From: Brassica napus | Taxonomy: Eukaryota > Streptophyta > Magnoliopsida > Brassicales > Brassicaceae | Direction of reading: 5' to 3' | Length of the DNA: 64,000 bases | Assembly (NCBI RefSeq): GCF_020379485.1 | Contig: NC_063445.1 | Span: 56,197,422-56,261,421 of the forward strand | Shown here: positions 11,401 through 24,690 of the stretch, in pieces | How positions within the stretch are numbered: position 1 is the first letter of the stretch | How the letters are laid out: each line of letters begins with the position of its first letter | Made by a program: the position numbers and the translations under genes | The notes under the pieces: generated by a model | Told to the model about the DNA's origin: nothing | What the model saw: only the letters and a program-made list of their open reading frames with translations | Database searches by the model: none

Positions 11401-14400
11401 CCTATGTGGATATATCATACCTACTTTGCTTAAAAAAAACTTATCTTCGCATTTCATTGCTTTCCCCCAGTGCCTGATGGAATAATCCATATCAAGGTAC
11501 TGGAACCCAAGTGTTACACATGTGCTTGCTTCTAAGGATGTGAAAGGAGCGTGTACAAGAACTGTGAATGTTATTATGGATATTCTCAATGGAAAAGGGA
11601 TTATAATTGCATACTGTAAGTTAGATTGGTCACTCAAGATTTCAAATGCTCTTTACTTTTGCCAGTAATAAATCTTTGCCTTCACATGGATAAACTTTAA
11701 CTCTTTCCAAGGATGAAAGCAAGTCTCAAAGCTTCTCAAAGCTATTGATGAAGAACCATTTGATATTCATGTTGCCACTCAAAGATCTCAAAATGGACCA
11801 AAAACTGCAAAACTCAAAGTAGCAACTAATGTGTCAGTATTTATAAACACACCCAATGAAAAAGAACCTCAAATTTGTAAGAATTTTTAATGAGTCGCAC
11901 ACTTGCACTGTTAAATTCTGTTTTGCAACAGTTCAGTTGCTATGTTTCGACTGAGTTGGTTTTATTGGGTATTCTCACCTCTAAAGAGATTTTTGCAGAA
12001 CCTAGCCTCGAAAGATCAGATAACAGTGTATGGCTTCATCATCGAGCATCATGTTGTACCAGGCAACATGATCCAGCTAACTTCGCATTACCTCAGCAGG
12101 CCGAAGTCGTCAGGCTTACGTAGTGATGCAAGCATGTGTTTCAGCCAACATGATTCAGCTAAATTAATCGGGGATATCATGTTGCATCATCATTTTGGAG
12201 AATTTCGTACTAACGAAGTCGTCAAGATTATGTAGGGATGTGTGCATGTGTTTCAAGTAGAGTGTATAAACAGTAGAAGTGATACAAGTGATTTCTTAAT
12301 AATTTTAACCTCACTAGCTTATTGGATAAATGCCATGAAAATCTACAGAGGGTGAATTGCTCAGTTTGCAGTTTCGTATCTCTACTTCACAATCTGATAT
12401 GTCTAATCTCTATATTTAAGACATATATGCGTTTCGATCATATGATGAGTGTACATGTGAATTCACATGAAGAAATAAACCGTCGCCTATTAATTTGCGG
12501 GAAAAAATCTTATGACTAACTAAAATTATTTTATATTGTTAAGAATGTATATATCTCTTAAATTAATGTTTTAAATAATTAATTGATCTAACCAACAATT
12601 AAAAATGAGAAATGACACTTACAACTATATGTGCCAAAATATTGAATATCCTTCCATTACTCTACTGGTATGCCAAAATATAGAATAATATACATATTAA
12701 AAATAATCTATATATCAATTATAAATTATCTTTAAATTAATTTTTAATATATAATAATTCACAGACTCTATATAAATTAACATTCTCAGAATACATAAAT
12801 AAAACTAAAATAATAATAATTAGAAGTTCAGAATCGATATGAAAATGATATTTACGTTTGACAATGCAATTAAAATTAAACATAAAAATACACTAACACA
12901 AGTTAAATAAAAAAAAATCCAAACAAAGATCGATAAAGTAACAAAATATGGTAAAATAGAAAAAGGAAGTAAACATTAACAAACTAAAATTATATCACTT
13001 CTCTGTAAATAAAGGAACAAATTCTGAATCAAGTTATTCAGTTATTACATTTTAAAATCAACCTAAACTTCTAAAATAGAAGATTAAAAAAATCTTTATA
13101 AGAAAATATTATGTGCATTACACAAAATCGTTATATTAAGTGTATGGATTAAATATTTTTTGAATACAAAAACAAGTTACCAAAAAATTAATACGAACAT
13201 TATAATAAATTTCATCATAAATAAAAAATTATAAAATATAGATTACAAAATTACAAATTATAATAATAAATTAAAAATAGATTATATAAAATATATGTCA
13301 CCAAAGTATAAGTTTTGTATTATTCTAACCATTTCTCAAAATAACTTTTGAATATTAAACAAGTTATATTCTTATATAAAGAAATAACTTACATTTTATA
13401 TGTCCAATTTATGAAAAAAATATTCTTATAAAGTCTAAACATTATATAATACTCTTTTAAAATCAAAATCGCTAATATTATGTACACAACAAATGTAATA
13501 CTTATTAAGAATATAGTTGAAGATTATTAAAGACAAAAGCTATAAAATAACATACAAAAAAAACAAAAATCAATAAATAAATATATAAGTATATAAATTA
13601 AAATATACAATCCTTGCGTAGCAACAGAATTTGAAATTTATATAAGTATATAAATTAAAATATAAAACCATGATTGAGATGTGAAATCGGAAAACAGATC
13701 AGATACAAGTTTTGTAATTTCTAACACGGTAGCAACATAATTTGATTCATAGGTTATACGTAATCTATAAATTTGACCATATCCAAACAAAACCATACCC
13801 ACGAGTAGAGAGACGTGCACATCAAATAAAGATGTTTATAGAATTTAGACATTCATAGAATTTTTTCGAAAAACAAACGACATAATCTTATAAAACCGAG
13901 TTTCTAAATAATAAAGATGTTCAGGATATTCAACTTTAGGAAAATTGCCGCAATTACGTATATGCAATAATCACTGATTGGAAAAGCATCACTCAAACAA
14001 TCTAATTATATGAAGCCGCAAATCTCCAACACCTTCCTCAACCCAAAAGCTTCTCTCCGGCTTCTCTTCGGCTCTTCCCCGTAGTATATGAGGATCATAG
14101 TAAAAAAATAAATCTGGTATATATTATTAATTATACTACATAAATTACACATACTTATACTATTATATTTTAATTGATCGGTTTATTCGATTTGAACGGT
14201 TTATATACCAAACCATGTACATAATTCACGGCTGCTCACAAATGACATCTATTCAGTATTACCAGATTTAAACACTTTCTCTATCTCGGTTCGCTGATTC
14301 GGAATTAGTCGATTCTTTTATCTGGATTGAACACCCCTAAATAATTTCAATAGCACGTACAAATTTTCAAGGAATTATATATTTCAGATCGCTAATCCTA

Positions 14401-14955
14401 TTTTTCCGAATAAGTCGCCTATATATATATTATTGCGTCATAATTTAAATTGCAAGTTTGTTGTCAAGGTTTCAGTATAAAATTCAAAATTTTTTTATTA
14501 CAATTAATATTTTACCAATTAGATATATTAAACTAATATTCTGGATCGATATTCAATTGTCAGTTTTTAACTATTATACGTAAAAAAATATTATTAAGTA
14601 CACTTTTTTTTTGAAAAGGGAGTTTTATATTTTAAGTAGGTTATGAAGTACTTTTTCTTTTCATGAATTTATTCGAGATGAGATTCCGATCTTTTAAACT
14701 AAGATAATTTATGTTCTATACATAATATTTTTTTTTTACATAACTCTAAAATCTCAGACTTGATTTTCATATTTTATTAGTTAATTGTGTTACATATAAT
14801 AGAAATACTTATTTCAAAATAAAAATATAAAAAAAAATCAGATCTAAAAATTAGTTATATATAATTTAATATACAAAAATTCACATATAAATAAAAATGA
14901 TAAATGTAACAAATTTAAATGTATTATCCGCGCGTAGCGCGGAAAAAAGATCTAG
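8473..14955 (+). mobile_element. Non-autonomous Helitron, about 6.5 kb
   Basis: The 5' end TCTATACTATACTAAAAG follows an A. The 3' end has a GC hairpin CCGCGC-GTA-GCGCGG (14928-14942) nine bases before a terminal CTAG (14952-14955), followed by T. A 5' TC, a 3' hairpin plus CTRR and insertion between A and T define Helitrons. No Rep/helicase gene is visible, so it would depend on another copy. The left half carries exon-like segments (9281-9340, 9820-9985, 10877-11820). The segment 12500-14900 is very AT-rich and seems gene-free. Nested insertions inside are possible; a short GC hairpin-like TGCGTAGCAACAG sits near 13615. Confidence 0.85.
10877..11820 (+). pseudogene. Captured BARD1/ROW1-like fragment (extended PHD plus first BRCT), inside the Helitron
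   Basis: Four exon-like pieces keep splice-like borders. 10877-11018 encodes NLKSRLAKGLIIKCTKCNLK and then CYIKSCRWDY, an extended-PHD segment. 11266-11345 contains KYLFLCGYALSQNEK, matching the start of a BRCT repeat but out of phase with the residues before it. 11490-11608 encodes VTHVLASKDVKGACTRTVN and MDILNGK, the BRCT core. 11712-11820 encodes MKASLKASQAIDEEPFD. In plants this exon set belongs to BARD1/ROW1 (Arabidopsis At1g04020, identified from memory). The RING domain and second BRCT are absent and frames are broken, so no working repair protein is expected. Confidence 0.75.
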
Positions 14956-17386
14956 TATGGTTAAAGTGATGATTATGATTTAAGAGAAAGCATACGGTTA
15001 AAACCATTTGCAAATGTTTAAACATTTAAGAAAATAAATATGCGGTTGAATAATTAATAGCAATAAATAGTAACAAGAGGTCGGCTAAACACAAAAATAA
15101 TTTTAAAAAGGAAGCTGAAGAAGGGTAAAATAAAGTTTAAGTTCTAAAAAAACATAAAAAGTTTATGATATAAATTGTTGAATTATATTATTAAATAATC
15201 AACTTGTTGGAATCCCAACTGAATTTAGTGATGAAGAAATGTAGAATTTGTTAATTCCAAATTGTTAAGATTTGAGAATGCTTTTATTTCTAGTAAGGGT
15301 CTCTCTTTGAGATAGAGAATGGACCAAAGAGTGTAGGTTTTTCTTTAAAGCATCTAATGCTTAAATTCTCACAAAGAGATTTGTGTCCCACTTTTCTCTT
15401 CTATGTGTCTTTGCCAGTGAGATTTTTCCTACAATCACACCATTTTTCTTTCCTCTTTGTATCTTATATAAAATCTTCTATAATTGACCCAATGGTTGTT
15501 ACAAATGAAAATTATTTGTGTTATATATATTGACATATATAGTTTAAAATCCAGAATTGCATCAATAATTTTGTATATTCATAATTTTAATCAAAATTCA
15601 TTGCAACAAAATTTGCTCCGACTTACGTACATTTTTTTTTGTATTCAAGCATATAAATACATGTACATGTTTGGTACTATATTTGGCTGAATCATGTCAA
15701 AGCTCTGCAAAATTTAAAAAATTCAGCCTGCTCAAATAAGTTCTCCATGTGCATTTTTAGTTAACCAGGTTGTTTTCCTTTGCTATAATTAATTTCTCAA
15801 GATAAGTATAGCTAGCTAGGCACTAGAAACCCTAAGTCACTCTATATGTTATCACTTACCAGTTACGCCCCTTTAAGAATGCTTACATGCATGCCTGTAC
15901 TTTTTCAACATACTTTCCTTTTTGGAATTTCTATCTTACCGCTGAATTCAAATTGAATATATATTAAGGAATTGTAAGAAAAAACCAATTGTTGGAGATG
16001 TCGGAGAAGAAAATGTCGATTGTTGTCCCATGCGTAGAATGTGAAAATGATGGTGGCTGAACAAAGAATGTTACTAATTAACCGTATATTGCCACCAATA
16101 GAAATATGAATTTGTGTTCTTTTTTTGAAGATTAATTGGTTTTCTAGAAATTAAACTTTGTCATGGCTGGTTAGTGCCAACGATCTATCTTTGTAGCTTG
16201 TTTCAACATGATTGTTGCGCAAACAATTTTTTTATATTTATTATGGTTGATGATCTAGATATGATTGACTAAAATATACTATTTCAGTTCATTATTTATC
16301 ATTTTGAGATTACTAACACAACTCATTAACCATACTAACCCAACTGAATGACGCTGAAAGAAGAAATTACAGTGTTTCAATCATCCAATAACCATTCGGA
16401 ACCACAATGTTGGAAACTAATGAACTTATAGTATATGTTTACCTTTAGACACCATTAGTGATATATGTGTATATATCACTAAATTATATGACTTAATTAG
16501 TGATAACTGATAACCATACATATGAATAAAATACATTTTAGGGTAGCGAATTAGAAAATATTTTTTTGGTTCTGAGCCGTCGTTGTCGAGTCCGAACGTC
16601 GGTAAATGCAGAAGGCTCATGCTGAGACAGACAACGACATGTCCTTGTAAGAGACAAGACCAAAAGGAGTAAAACCACCAAAAAGTTAATTGGTTAACTA
16701 CTTAAATAACATACCCATATATACATATATATATGTATATATTTGATGATGCTGATGCTGACATGATGACATACATACATAACTGCTCTTCCTTTTTGTA
16801 TTATTGATGCAGTAAAGGTGCCTCCAGAGTATGCTGCACATGAGAACACTAGTGAAACTATCCGTTTTCTCTCTGTGCTTTACTGTTACATTACCAAAAC
16901 CACTCTATACATGCATCTTCATACTGGGGAGATAAACAGTAATATGAAAATCACGGTTTATAGTTACATGTCAAGACAAGGATATGCTTTTATGGATATG
17001 GGTTGAAAAGGACCCACAAGGTAAGAAAAATTGATTAACATGATTCTTTTTGTTGATTTTTTTCAATAATCTTATTTATACCATTTCCGTTTCACTTTAA
17101 ATCTTTAAGTGATGTTTTTGTAAATTTTTCAATTTAAGTGATGTTTTCAAGTTTCTATACAAAAATCAAATGTTATTTGTAGACATCATTATTCTGTGGT
17201 CTGATTTTTATTGGTTGAATAAGTTATAGTTATTGTTTTTTATGCAAATAAAGATAAATTGAATAAAATCTAGTAATTCATTTCAATTATTTTCAAACAG
17301 ATGATATGAAAACGCTCGGAAAGCTAAATGGATAATAAAATATTTTAATTATCCGTATTACTTTGTAAACCGTATTGAGACAAGAA

Positions 17387-17551
17387 ATGGGTCTGAAGTC
17401 AGCTGTTGTCGAGGCATTCGGCTTCTTCGGTATAAGAACCAAAGAGGTTGAGTTCCACTGCTTAAGGAGCTTACCGGAGCTGAAGATGGATTCATCTTGT
17501 TTTTATTCTTTTTTGCCAAGATGGATCAAACAAAAGATCTTGCCCATGTAA
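17387..17551 (+). CDS. Small open reading frame, function unknown (54 codons)
   Basis: An ATG frame encoding MGLKSAVVEAFGFFGIRTKE and ending with an in-frame TAA. Its base composition is clearly more GC-rich than the surrounding spacer, which is why it was noticed. No domain, signal peptide or relative is recognised. It could be a conserved short peptide gene, an exon of a longer transcript or the remains of a lost gene. Confidence 0.25.
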   Translation: MGLKSAVVEAFGFFGIRTKEVEFHCLRSLPELKMDSSCFYSFLPRWIKQKILPM

Positions 17552-18336
17552 AATCTTCTTTTCATTCTAATGATATTCACAATTTAGCAAAAACAAAAAA
17601 ATATTTTAATTTTTTATGGACAAAAACAGAAGAAAAGATGACCGGAGGTCATTAACTCAACTGGAAACGATTCTAACTATTGTGTACATGTAGTTTCGGG
17701 TCTATAGGATTATGTACCTCTCGTGGTATTCACACCAAAAAACAGAAGAAAAGTGATTGTCATCACTGTATGTTTCTTGATTGACCTGAGAAGATAATTC
17801 AGCAACCTATTGGAGAGATGGGAGAAGAGAGAAATATGAATAAAAGTATTAAAAAAAAAAACCTATTGGAAAAATTTAAACACAAGCTTTCGTTTCTCAC
17901 GGAAACAAATTGTATGCTAAAAAATATTAATCACTCCAAAGAAGATAAAATAAACTTTTAATTATATTTATTTATAAATTTAAGACATATAATTTCATAA
18001 AAGAAGTTAAACATATAATTATTAACTTCTAAAACTATATCATCATCTTTAAATAAATCGTTAATATTTTTTGAAGAAGGTCTATAAACAATTTGAGACG
18101 ACAATGTTGATTATAAAGTAGTTCATCAAGTAAACTAAACTAGGTAACTGGCATCACAAAATCTGATCCAATGATAGGCTAAGCTTGTGGGCACAAATCA
18201 CCTAAACTGAAAGTCACACATAGACAAAATATTATATATCCATGGAAAAAACTCATTGCAAGAAGAACACTAGAAACTTAACCCAAGGCCCCTAATGGAC
18301 TTAAAAAAAAAGAACTATAAAAGAGAATACAGACAA

Positions 18337-18348
18337 GCCCAATGGGCC
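18337..18348. promoter_or_regulatory. Paired site II (TGGGCC/GCCCA) element upstream of the NTF2-RRM gene
   Basis: GCCCAATGGGCC lies about 50 bp before the likely transcribed, CT-rich leader that begins near 18395. Such elements are typical of promoters of translation-related and RNA-related plant genes. Confidence 0.45.
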
Positions 18349-18763
18349 GAACCGAAGTTAACTGAAGCTGAACTAAAAACACCGTACTAAGTTTTGTTCC
18401 TTCTCACACGCTCACTCTTTCTCTGTCGCTGTCTCGCTCGATCCTTCCTCTGTTTCGTAGCTTCTTCAACAGATCTCTCTCTCTCTCTCCATCTCTCAGA
18501 TCACGGTAAGTACAACACTACACTTCCTCTTTCGATCTCTTCCATTGTTAATCTTTATAGATTTGGTCAAAACCTTAATCTCTCTTGATCTTGACTCATT
18601 CTTCCATTTACTTTTCTTCTCTATTCATTTAAAAATCTCAAGACTTTCTATTTAGATCGTTGACTTTCTATTAGGATCAAATGATACACTATACATTATA
18701 CACAGCTATGTTAACTTTTGTTAATAATAATAATAATAATACTGTTACTGTGTCTATATATAG

Positions 18764-21095
18764 ATGGCACATAGCACTTCCCCTGGTGCTGAGGTCGTTG
18801 GACGTGCCTTTGTGGAGCAGTACTATCACATCCTCCACCAATCTCCCGGTTTAGTTCACCGGTTCTATCAAGATTCTAGCATGTTAACCAGACCTGATGT
18901 TACCGGTTCTGTAACCACTGTCACAACTATGCAAGTGAGATTTTTAGGCTCTTAAAACTCTATGAAACTCTTCAACTTTGGTAGATTAACTTGTTGGTTC
19001 TCAGGCGATCAACGAGAAGATTATGTCGTTGAAGTATGAAGACTACACGGCGGAGATAGAAACTGCTGATGCTCAGGAGTCTTATGAGAGAGGCGTTATT
19101 GTCTTGGTGACTGGATGCTTAACCGGGAGTGATAACGTGAGGAAGAGGTTTAGTCAGACTTTTTTCTTGGCTCCACAAGACAAGGGTTACTTTGTCTTGA
19201 ACGATGTGTTTAGATTCCTTGAGGAGAAAGATGTGACAGCACACAATGGAACCACCAGGGATGTTCAGGCACCTGTGGAGCCAGGTACGATGAAACATCC
19301 ACGGCCTGTTTCTCCTCCTATATAGCACTTTGTTAAAATCTGATTTATACGATTCAAATTAGTTTAAACTGTTCTAAATTGGTTAAGTTCGGTTTAAATT
19401 GATTTAAATTAGTCTAACTCTGTTAAATTAAGCAACCAAATTGGTACAAATCCACAATTTTGTCTAAATTCTTTTGTTTCGTATATCTAGTTTTATAATT
19501 CGCCCAAATAATTTTATAGTTAAACTCAAAAAAGTAAAATACCATATAAAATATTTATAAAATAAATTAATAATTTGTTAATGTTTAGGCCCCGAATAAT
19601 CTGCATAGCCATTTCTAGCATTGGTTAAGATATTAATATCCCCTTACTTCTTGTCAGAACGTGTTGTTGTTAGTCATGAGGCTGAGGTGGAGCCTGAGCC
19701 AGTTGCTTCTATTGAGGAAGATCTTGACAATGTGGCGGAGGTGTATGATCCTTGTGAGAAAGATGAAGGTGTTGTTGTTGACGCTGAGCCTATTCAGCCT
19801 CCACCTCAATTAAGTCACAGTGAAGTTCCATCAGTGCCTCAAGGAGATGCTCCTAAGCATTCATATGCTTCTATTGTGAGTCTTAACTGCTTCATATATG
19901 TTTTTTTAGTAATGTTCAAAAAATCGTTAGGCGGTAATTAGGTGTTTTATAAAGGATTATTGATTAGGCGGGAGCCTAAACAGAATTTTCAAATGCCTAG
20001 ACCGATTTGCCTTCTAGACCGATTTTTTAGAAATTTTTTTTTTGTTTTATAGTAAACGTTACAAGTCTTTTGTGTGATTTTCAACAGCTCAAACTGATGA
20101 ATAGCAGTCCAGCACCAGCACGTGTTGTTAAGCCAAGACCAGGTCCGGTTAGTAATAATCAGAGACCAACTGCTACTCCTCCTGCAGCATCTGAAGCTTC
20201 AGGTGTGGAGAATGTTCAAAACAGTAGCAATGTTGATGTAGAAGGTCAGAACATTCTTTTCATCTTACTGTTTGAGTATGCAGATGAAGTCACTTGGTTA
20301 TTGATTTTTTTTTTTTGTGTCTGCATGTTTAATTACAGATGATGGTCATTCGATTTATGTCCGAAACTTACCTTTTGACACTACACCAACACAACTCGAA
20401 GAGGTGTTCAAGAGCTTTGGTGGTATCAAGCATGAAGGGATTCAAATCAGAAGCAATAAGGTTTGTTACATTGTCATCTCCAAAACAACTTGTTTACTGG
20501 TTTCTTTACTCTTTGTTTGTGATTCTTTAGCAGCAAGGTTTCTGTTTTGGTTTTGTGGAGTTTGAAACATCTAGCGGCAAGCAGAGTGCACTCGAGGTAA
20601 AACCATAGCATCTTCTTGTATCTTTCTTGGATTTGAGAGTCTGACTGACTCTTTTTGTTGGTACTTGCGTAGGCCTCGCCGGTTACAATTGGTGATCGTC
20701 AAGTTGTTTTAGAGGAGAAGAAACCAAACAGAGGTAACAAAAACATGAGAGACATCATCAAGAAGAAGCTTGTGGTTAATATAAAGAGGTTTGTGTATAT
20801 GAAAAGATGGGTTTAATGTATTGTAACAGGCAACAGTGGAGGTGGTGGTAGGGGAAGGTACTTTGGAGGAAGAGGAGGTTTCAGAAACGAAAGTTTCAAA
20901 GGAGGACGTGGTGGTGGTGGAGGAGGAAGAGGAGGCTATGGAAGAGGTGAGTTTTCTGGTAGTAGACCAAAGAGCTCAAACACACGGAGTGGTGGAGAAG
21001 GTTACCAGAGAGTTCCTCAAAACGGAGGAGGTAGTGGAAGAGGAGGTGGAGGAGGAGGAGGACGTGGCGGGCCTCGCGGTGGTGCTTCATCTTGA
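18764..21095 (+). CDS. NTF2-like and RRM domain protein (G3BP-like), At5g60980-type
   Basis: RNA-binding protein of the Rasputin/G3BP type, a family linked to stress granules. Eight coding exons (18764-18934, 19005-19284, 19658-19875, 20088-20244, 20339-20460, 20534-20596, 20673-20733, 20830-21095) join to 445 residues. The NTF2 fold spans about residues 8-135 (VVGRAFVEQYYHILHQSPGL to GYFVLNDVFRFLEE). An acidic Pro/Glu-rich linker follows. The RRM is at about 278-355 with RNP2 IYVRNL and RNP1 GFCFGFVEF. The tail is RGG/glycine-rich. A leader intron (18506-18763) ends directly at the ATG. The exon 6 acceptor is a TAGCAG tandem (NAGNAG), so one Gln may be optional. No frame damage. Confidence 0.93.
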
Positions 21096-21503
21096 CTTTG
21101 CATTTAGTAGTGCCTCCATAAGAGAGTAGTTTTAAGTTTTGTTTTACATCTATTTTTCTTTGCCTTACTACTTGAGTTTAGTTGATATTAGCACCGTTTT
21201 GGCTTTTCTATATTTTTGGTTTTCATCCTTTAATTCTTCTCTAAGAAGTGAGAACTTTCTTCATAAACATTCATCTTCATAAGAAATCCACTACATAGTT
21301 GTGTTCTTCAGAGTAACAGTTAACCAAGTTTCTGTAAATAGAAGAAAACAAAATGCAGCAGATGCACCACTAAGAACAGAGCTTCTAGACTTTTAATAGC
21401 ATAAGTTTGAGTCTTTAAAAGAAGAGCAAAACAAAAAATACAAATTACTAATAGTATCAAAACTTTGGTGAGTTTATCACAAAACAATACAAAGATGGCA
21501 TGT

Positions 21504-24019
21504 TTATCGTTTGAACTTCTTAGAAGACTTCTTGTTACCTCCCTTGTTACCACCCCCCAAGAACCTCTCACTCTCTTCATCATCTTCACCTCTTCTCTTG
21601 TTCCTACCTCCTGATTCTTTCATATTCTACAACAAAGATTGCCACAAATAAGCAAAACAATACATAAACATTTACATTGTAGAACTATGCAAAAGTAAAA
21701 AATACCATTGCTGATAGTTTTTTAGCTTCTGAAACTCTCTCCAACAATGACAACACTTCATCTTCCTCAGCTGGGTACTCTGGTAGTTTCTTACCTGAAT
21801 GTTGTAGAAACATACTCAAATATCTTTATCCCATGAGAGAACCAAACATAAAATGAAACTCGCATGTAACTTACCTATGAGTTTTTCAATTTGTAAGTAC
21901 CATTCCAGCTCATACTGGTTCACAAGTGATATCCCAACACCAGAACGTCCAGCACGAGCGGTTCTTCCCACTCTATGAATGTAATCCTATAACAAATAAA
22001 AAAAACTCTGAAGATGAAGAATGTGTGTTCTCAATATCATTGATTCAGCCATGAGAAACAAAAGCAAACCTTTGAGTTTGTGGGAATGTCATAGTTGATA
22101 ACCATATCAACAGATGGGATATCAAGCCCTCTACTAGCCACATCAGTGCAAACCAAGATGTTACATTCCCCTGCTTTGAACTTGTTCAATGCTCCTAGTC
22201 TCTTTGACTGTGAAGAATATTTTAAAAAAATAATGAGAATTAAGTTAAACATGTGTCAAGATGTCTTTAGAAGATTTAGCCATTAACCTGAGTCATTTGA
22301 CCACTGATGGGAATGGCTCTGAAACCAAGGCTCCGAAGCATCAAGGCCATGAAACGAGTACCATCACAAGTTCTGGTGAATATCATTGATGTTGAGTCAG
22401 GCATTTCAGTGAGAATATACACAAGGTAGCAATCCTGTTAAAAATCATCAGAAAGCTTATTAATATTCAAAGAAGATCAAACTCTCTTATGTTATGTGTG
22501 TGTGTGTTGTACTATATATACATCTATCTACCAACCTTGTATTTAGCAGCAACAAACCGATACTGCTGTTTTAGAGTATCAACTGTGGAGTATTTGGAGG
22601 CAGCTTCTATCTGAAAGGTAAGCAATAAACATAACAAACTGCCATAAGTACTTTGAACAATACTTGATGTTGATTTAGTGATTCTGTACCTTCACAGGAT
22701 TCCTTAAGCATGCTCTTTGAAGTTTCCTAACCTACAACGCCATAAAAAAGAGTTTAATGAGCTGATCGTTCTCAGGACACTGAGAACAGAACAACAACAT
22801 TTGTCAAGCAAGGTTACTACCTTTTTAGTCATAGTTGCTGAAAATAGATATGTTTTACGATCACGAGGGATCTCTTCCAAAATCTGATTAAGAGACTTCT
22901 CAAAATCTTCATTCAACAATCTATCTGCTTCATCAAGAACCTGATAGAATAATATAATGTCAAGTAAATATAAAATTGAACCAAAACTAAAAGGAACAAC
23001 AAAGTATAATACCAGATACTTCAACGTCTTCAGAGAAAAGCCTTTAGTGTCAGACATATGATCCCAAAGACGACCAGGTGTTGCAACCTATCAAGTGCAG
23101 ACACTCAAAACATAAGAGACTCAAAGTGGAGAAGAAACATTCAAATAAATTCACAAACTAAAACATACAATAACATGAGGCCGTTTCCCAAGAGCTATAG
23201 TTTGTTGCATCCTGTCTATACCTCCAACAAGCTGTAAGAAAAAAACTTACATTTAAAATCCATTTGTAACACCAAGATATTCAATTATGATTAAACCATG
23301 AGCTTACCACAGCACACCTAAGACTTATATCAGATCCTAAAGCTTCAAACTGCTCAGCAATCTGGATTGCTAGCTCTCTGGACACAAGAAACAAACCAAA
23401 TCCAATAAGAATGACAAAAAAAATCGAAGTGATACTTATGTCTTGTCCCTTTCTTAGATCCAAAAGGGACAATAAAACGATAATACTAATAGACGAAACA
23501 CAATTAATGAAGACATAACATACTAACAACACTCAATAACTACCAAAGTCAGTTAATTTGCAAAGATTCGAGACAACACGCACACATACATGAAACAGGT
23601 CTTGTCTGACTATGACTTAAGAAATAAATAAAATAAAATAAACATACCGAGTTGGAGACAAAACACAAGCGAAGAAAGCAGGATCAGGTCTACGCCCTTT
23701 CTTAGGCTCAGCGTTATTAACATACTCAAGAAGCGCTTGCAATATAGGCAAAGCAAAGGCTCCGGTTTTGCCTGAACCGGTTTGCGCAAGTCCAATCACA
23801 TCCTTCCCTGCATCAACACACATAAAGTTTTAAGCTTTTTTTTTTTTTTCAAATGTAAATTAAAAAAAAAAAGACTTTATTACCTTCGAGAGCATAAGGA
23901 AGAGCTTCGGCTTGAATCTTCGAAGGGTTCTTCCACCCTAACCTCTCGCAAGCTTTCACTAGCTCCTCGCGAACGCCGAGCTCTGCGAACGTCTTCACCA
24001 CTTCGCTCTCTTCCTCCAT
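21504..24019 (-). CDS. RH10: DEAD-box ATP-dependent RNA helicase RH10-like
   Basis: Rrp3/DDX47-type helicase expected to act in nucleolar pre-rRNA processing. Thirteen exons (24019-23884, 23807-23648, 23377-23308, 23231-23169, 23087-23013, 22940-22821, 22731-22690, 22610-22536, 22434-22288, 22207-22070, 21986-21875, 21794-21706, 21626-21504) join to 449 residues. Motifs appear in order: Q motif (TFAELGV to KIQAEALP), [20 protein letters not shown], a GG box, [20 protein letters not shown], then [27 protein letters not shown] and [12 protein letters not shown]. The tail is Lys/Arg-rich ([11 protein letters not shown]). The start ATG precedes [15 protein letters not shown]. Part of this gene, exons 5-7, is duplicated at 28484-28864. 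Confidence 0.95.
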
Positions 24020-24159
24020 TTTTTTCTTTTTGCAATTACCCACCAAGAAAGTCGCTTCCTTTACCTCTCTCTCTGTACCTTCAAATATCGCGCGAATGTT
24101 GGCCGAGAGACGGTGACTGTAACGAGAGAGAGGAGAGTTTCTGCGACGAAGGGTTTTGT

Positions 24160-24240
24160 GTTATGATAGCCTTATTGGGCCTATAATGGGCCTACTATCT
24201 TACACTTTGGGCTCCATAACTATTTTTAAAAGGCCCATAT
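24160..24240 (-). promoter_or_regulatory. RH10 promoter with a cluster of GGGCCY motifs
   Basis: TTGGGCC, TGGGCC, TTGGGC and GGCCCA occur within about 70 bp, 150-220 bp upstream of the RH10 start codon. Clustered TGGGCY (site II) elements are typical of plant ribosome-biogenesis gene promoters. Confidence 0.55.
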
Positions 24241-24690
24241 GATTGATTGGTCCTGCGGGTTCGGTTTCTTTGGTTAGTTCTGGTTGGTTAGTTTTAAATT
24301 CGGTTAGTTCTGATCGGTCAAAATCACCGAAGTAAACCGGAAAAAAAAGATTGGTTCGACTTCAAAAAAAATTGTTTTGTGATTAGTTCGGTTAAATTTT
24401 CGGTTTAAATTGAATTGAATTCAGAAAATTTTGGTTAATTTTGGTTATTTCGGTTTGAAATTTTAGTTATTTCGACTAAGAATTTTGGTTAAAATTGTAC
24501 TGTTTGATTTTTTTTTATAGAAAACCGAAGTAACCGATTACCGAACCGAAAAACTGATTTTTTTTTACCAAACAGATTCAAACTTTTGAACTAACCGAAA
24601 ACTGAACTTTTCGGTTCGGTTTGGTAAGTTAAAAATCCCAGCACTGATTTGGTAAGTTAAAAATCCCAGCACTGATTGGTCCTGATACTG
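24241..24690. repeat. Low-complexity CGGTT/AACCG-rich spacer with a short tandem duplication
   Basis: Dense variants of TTCGGTT and AACCGAA alternate in both orientations. It ends with two adjacent copies of TTAAAAATCCCAGCACTGAT (from about 24629 and 24657). No coding sequence is seen. Confidence 0.6.

Larger units (their letters stand above)
14956..18390. other. Intergenic spacer between the Helitron and the NTF2-RRM gene
   Basis: AT-rich with no gene recognised. A 54-codon ATG frame is listed separately. Short exon-like text near 16809-16960 has no recognisable relative. The last 60 bases hold GCCCAATGGGCC (18337-18348), a paired site II-type motif suited to the promoter of the gene to the right. 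Confidence 0.55.

Noticed and set aside
20836..21129. Acidic valine-rich open frame over the RGG tail of the G3BP-like gene
   Set aside because: Shadow of the GGRGG-coding exon in a different frame.
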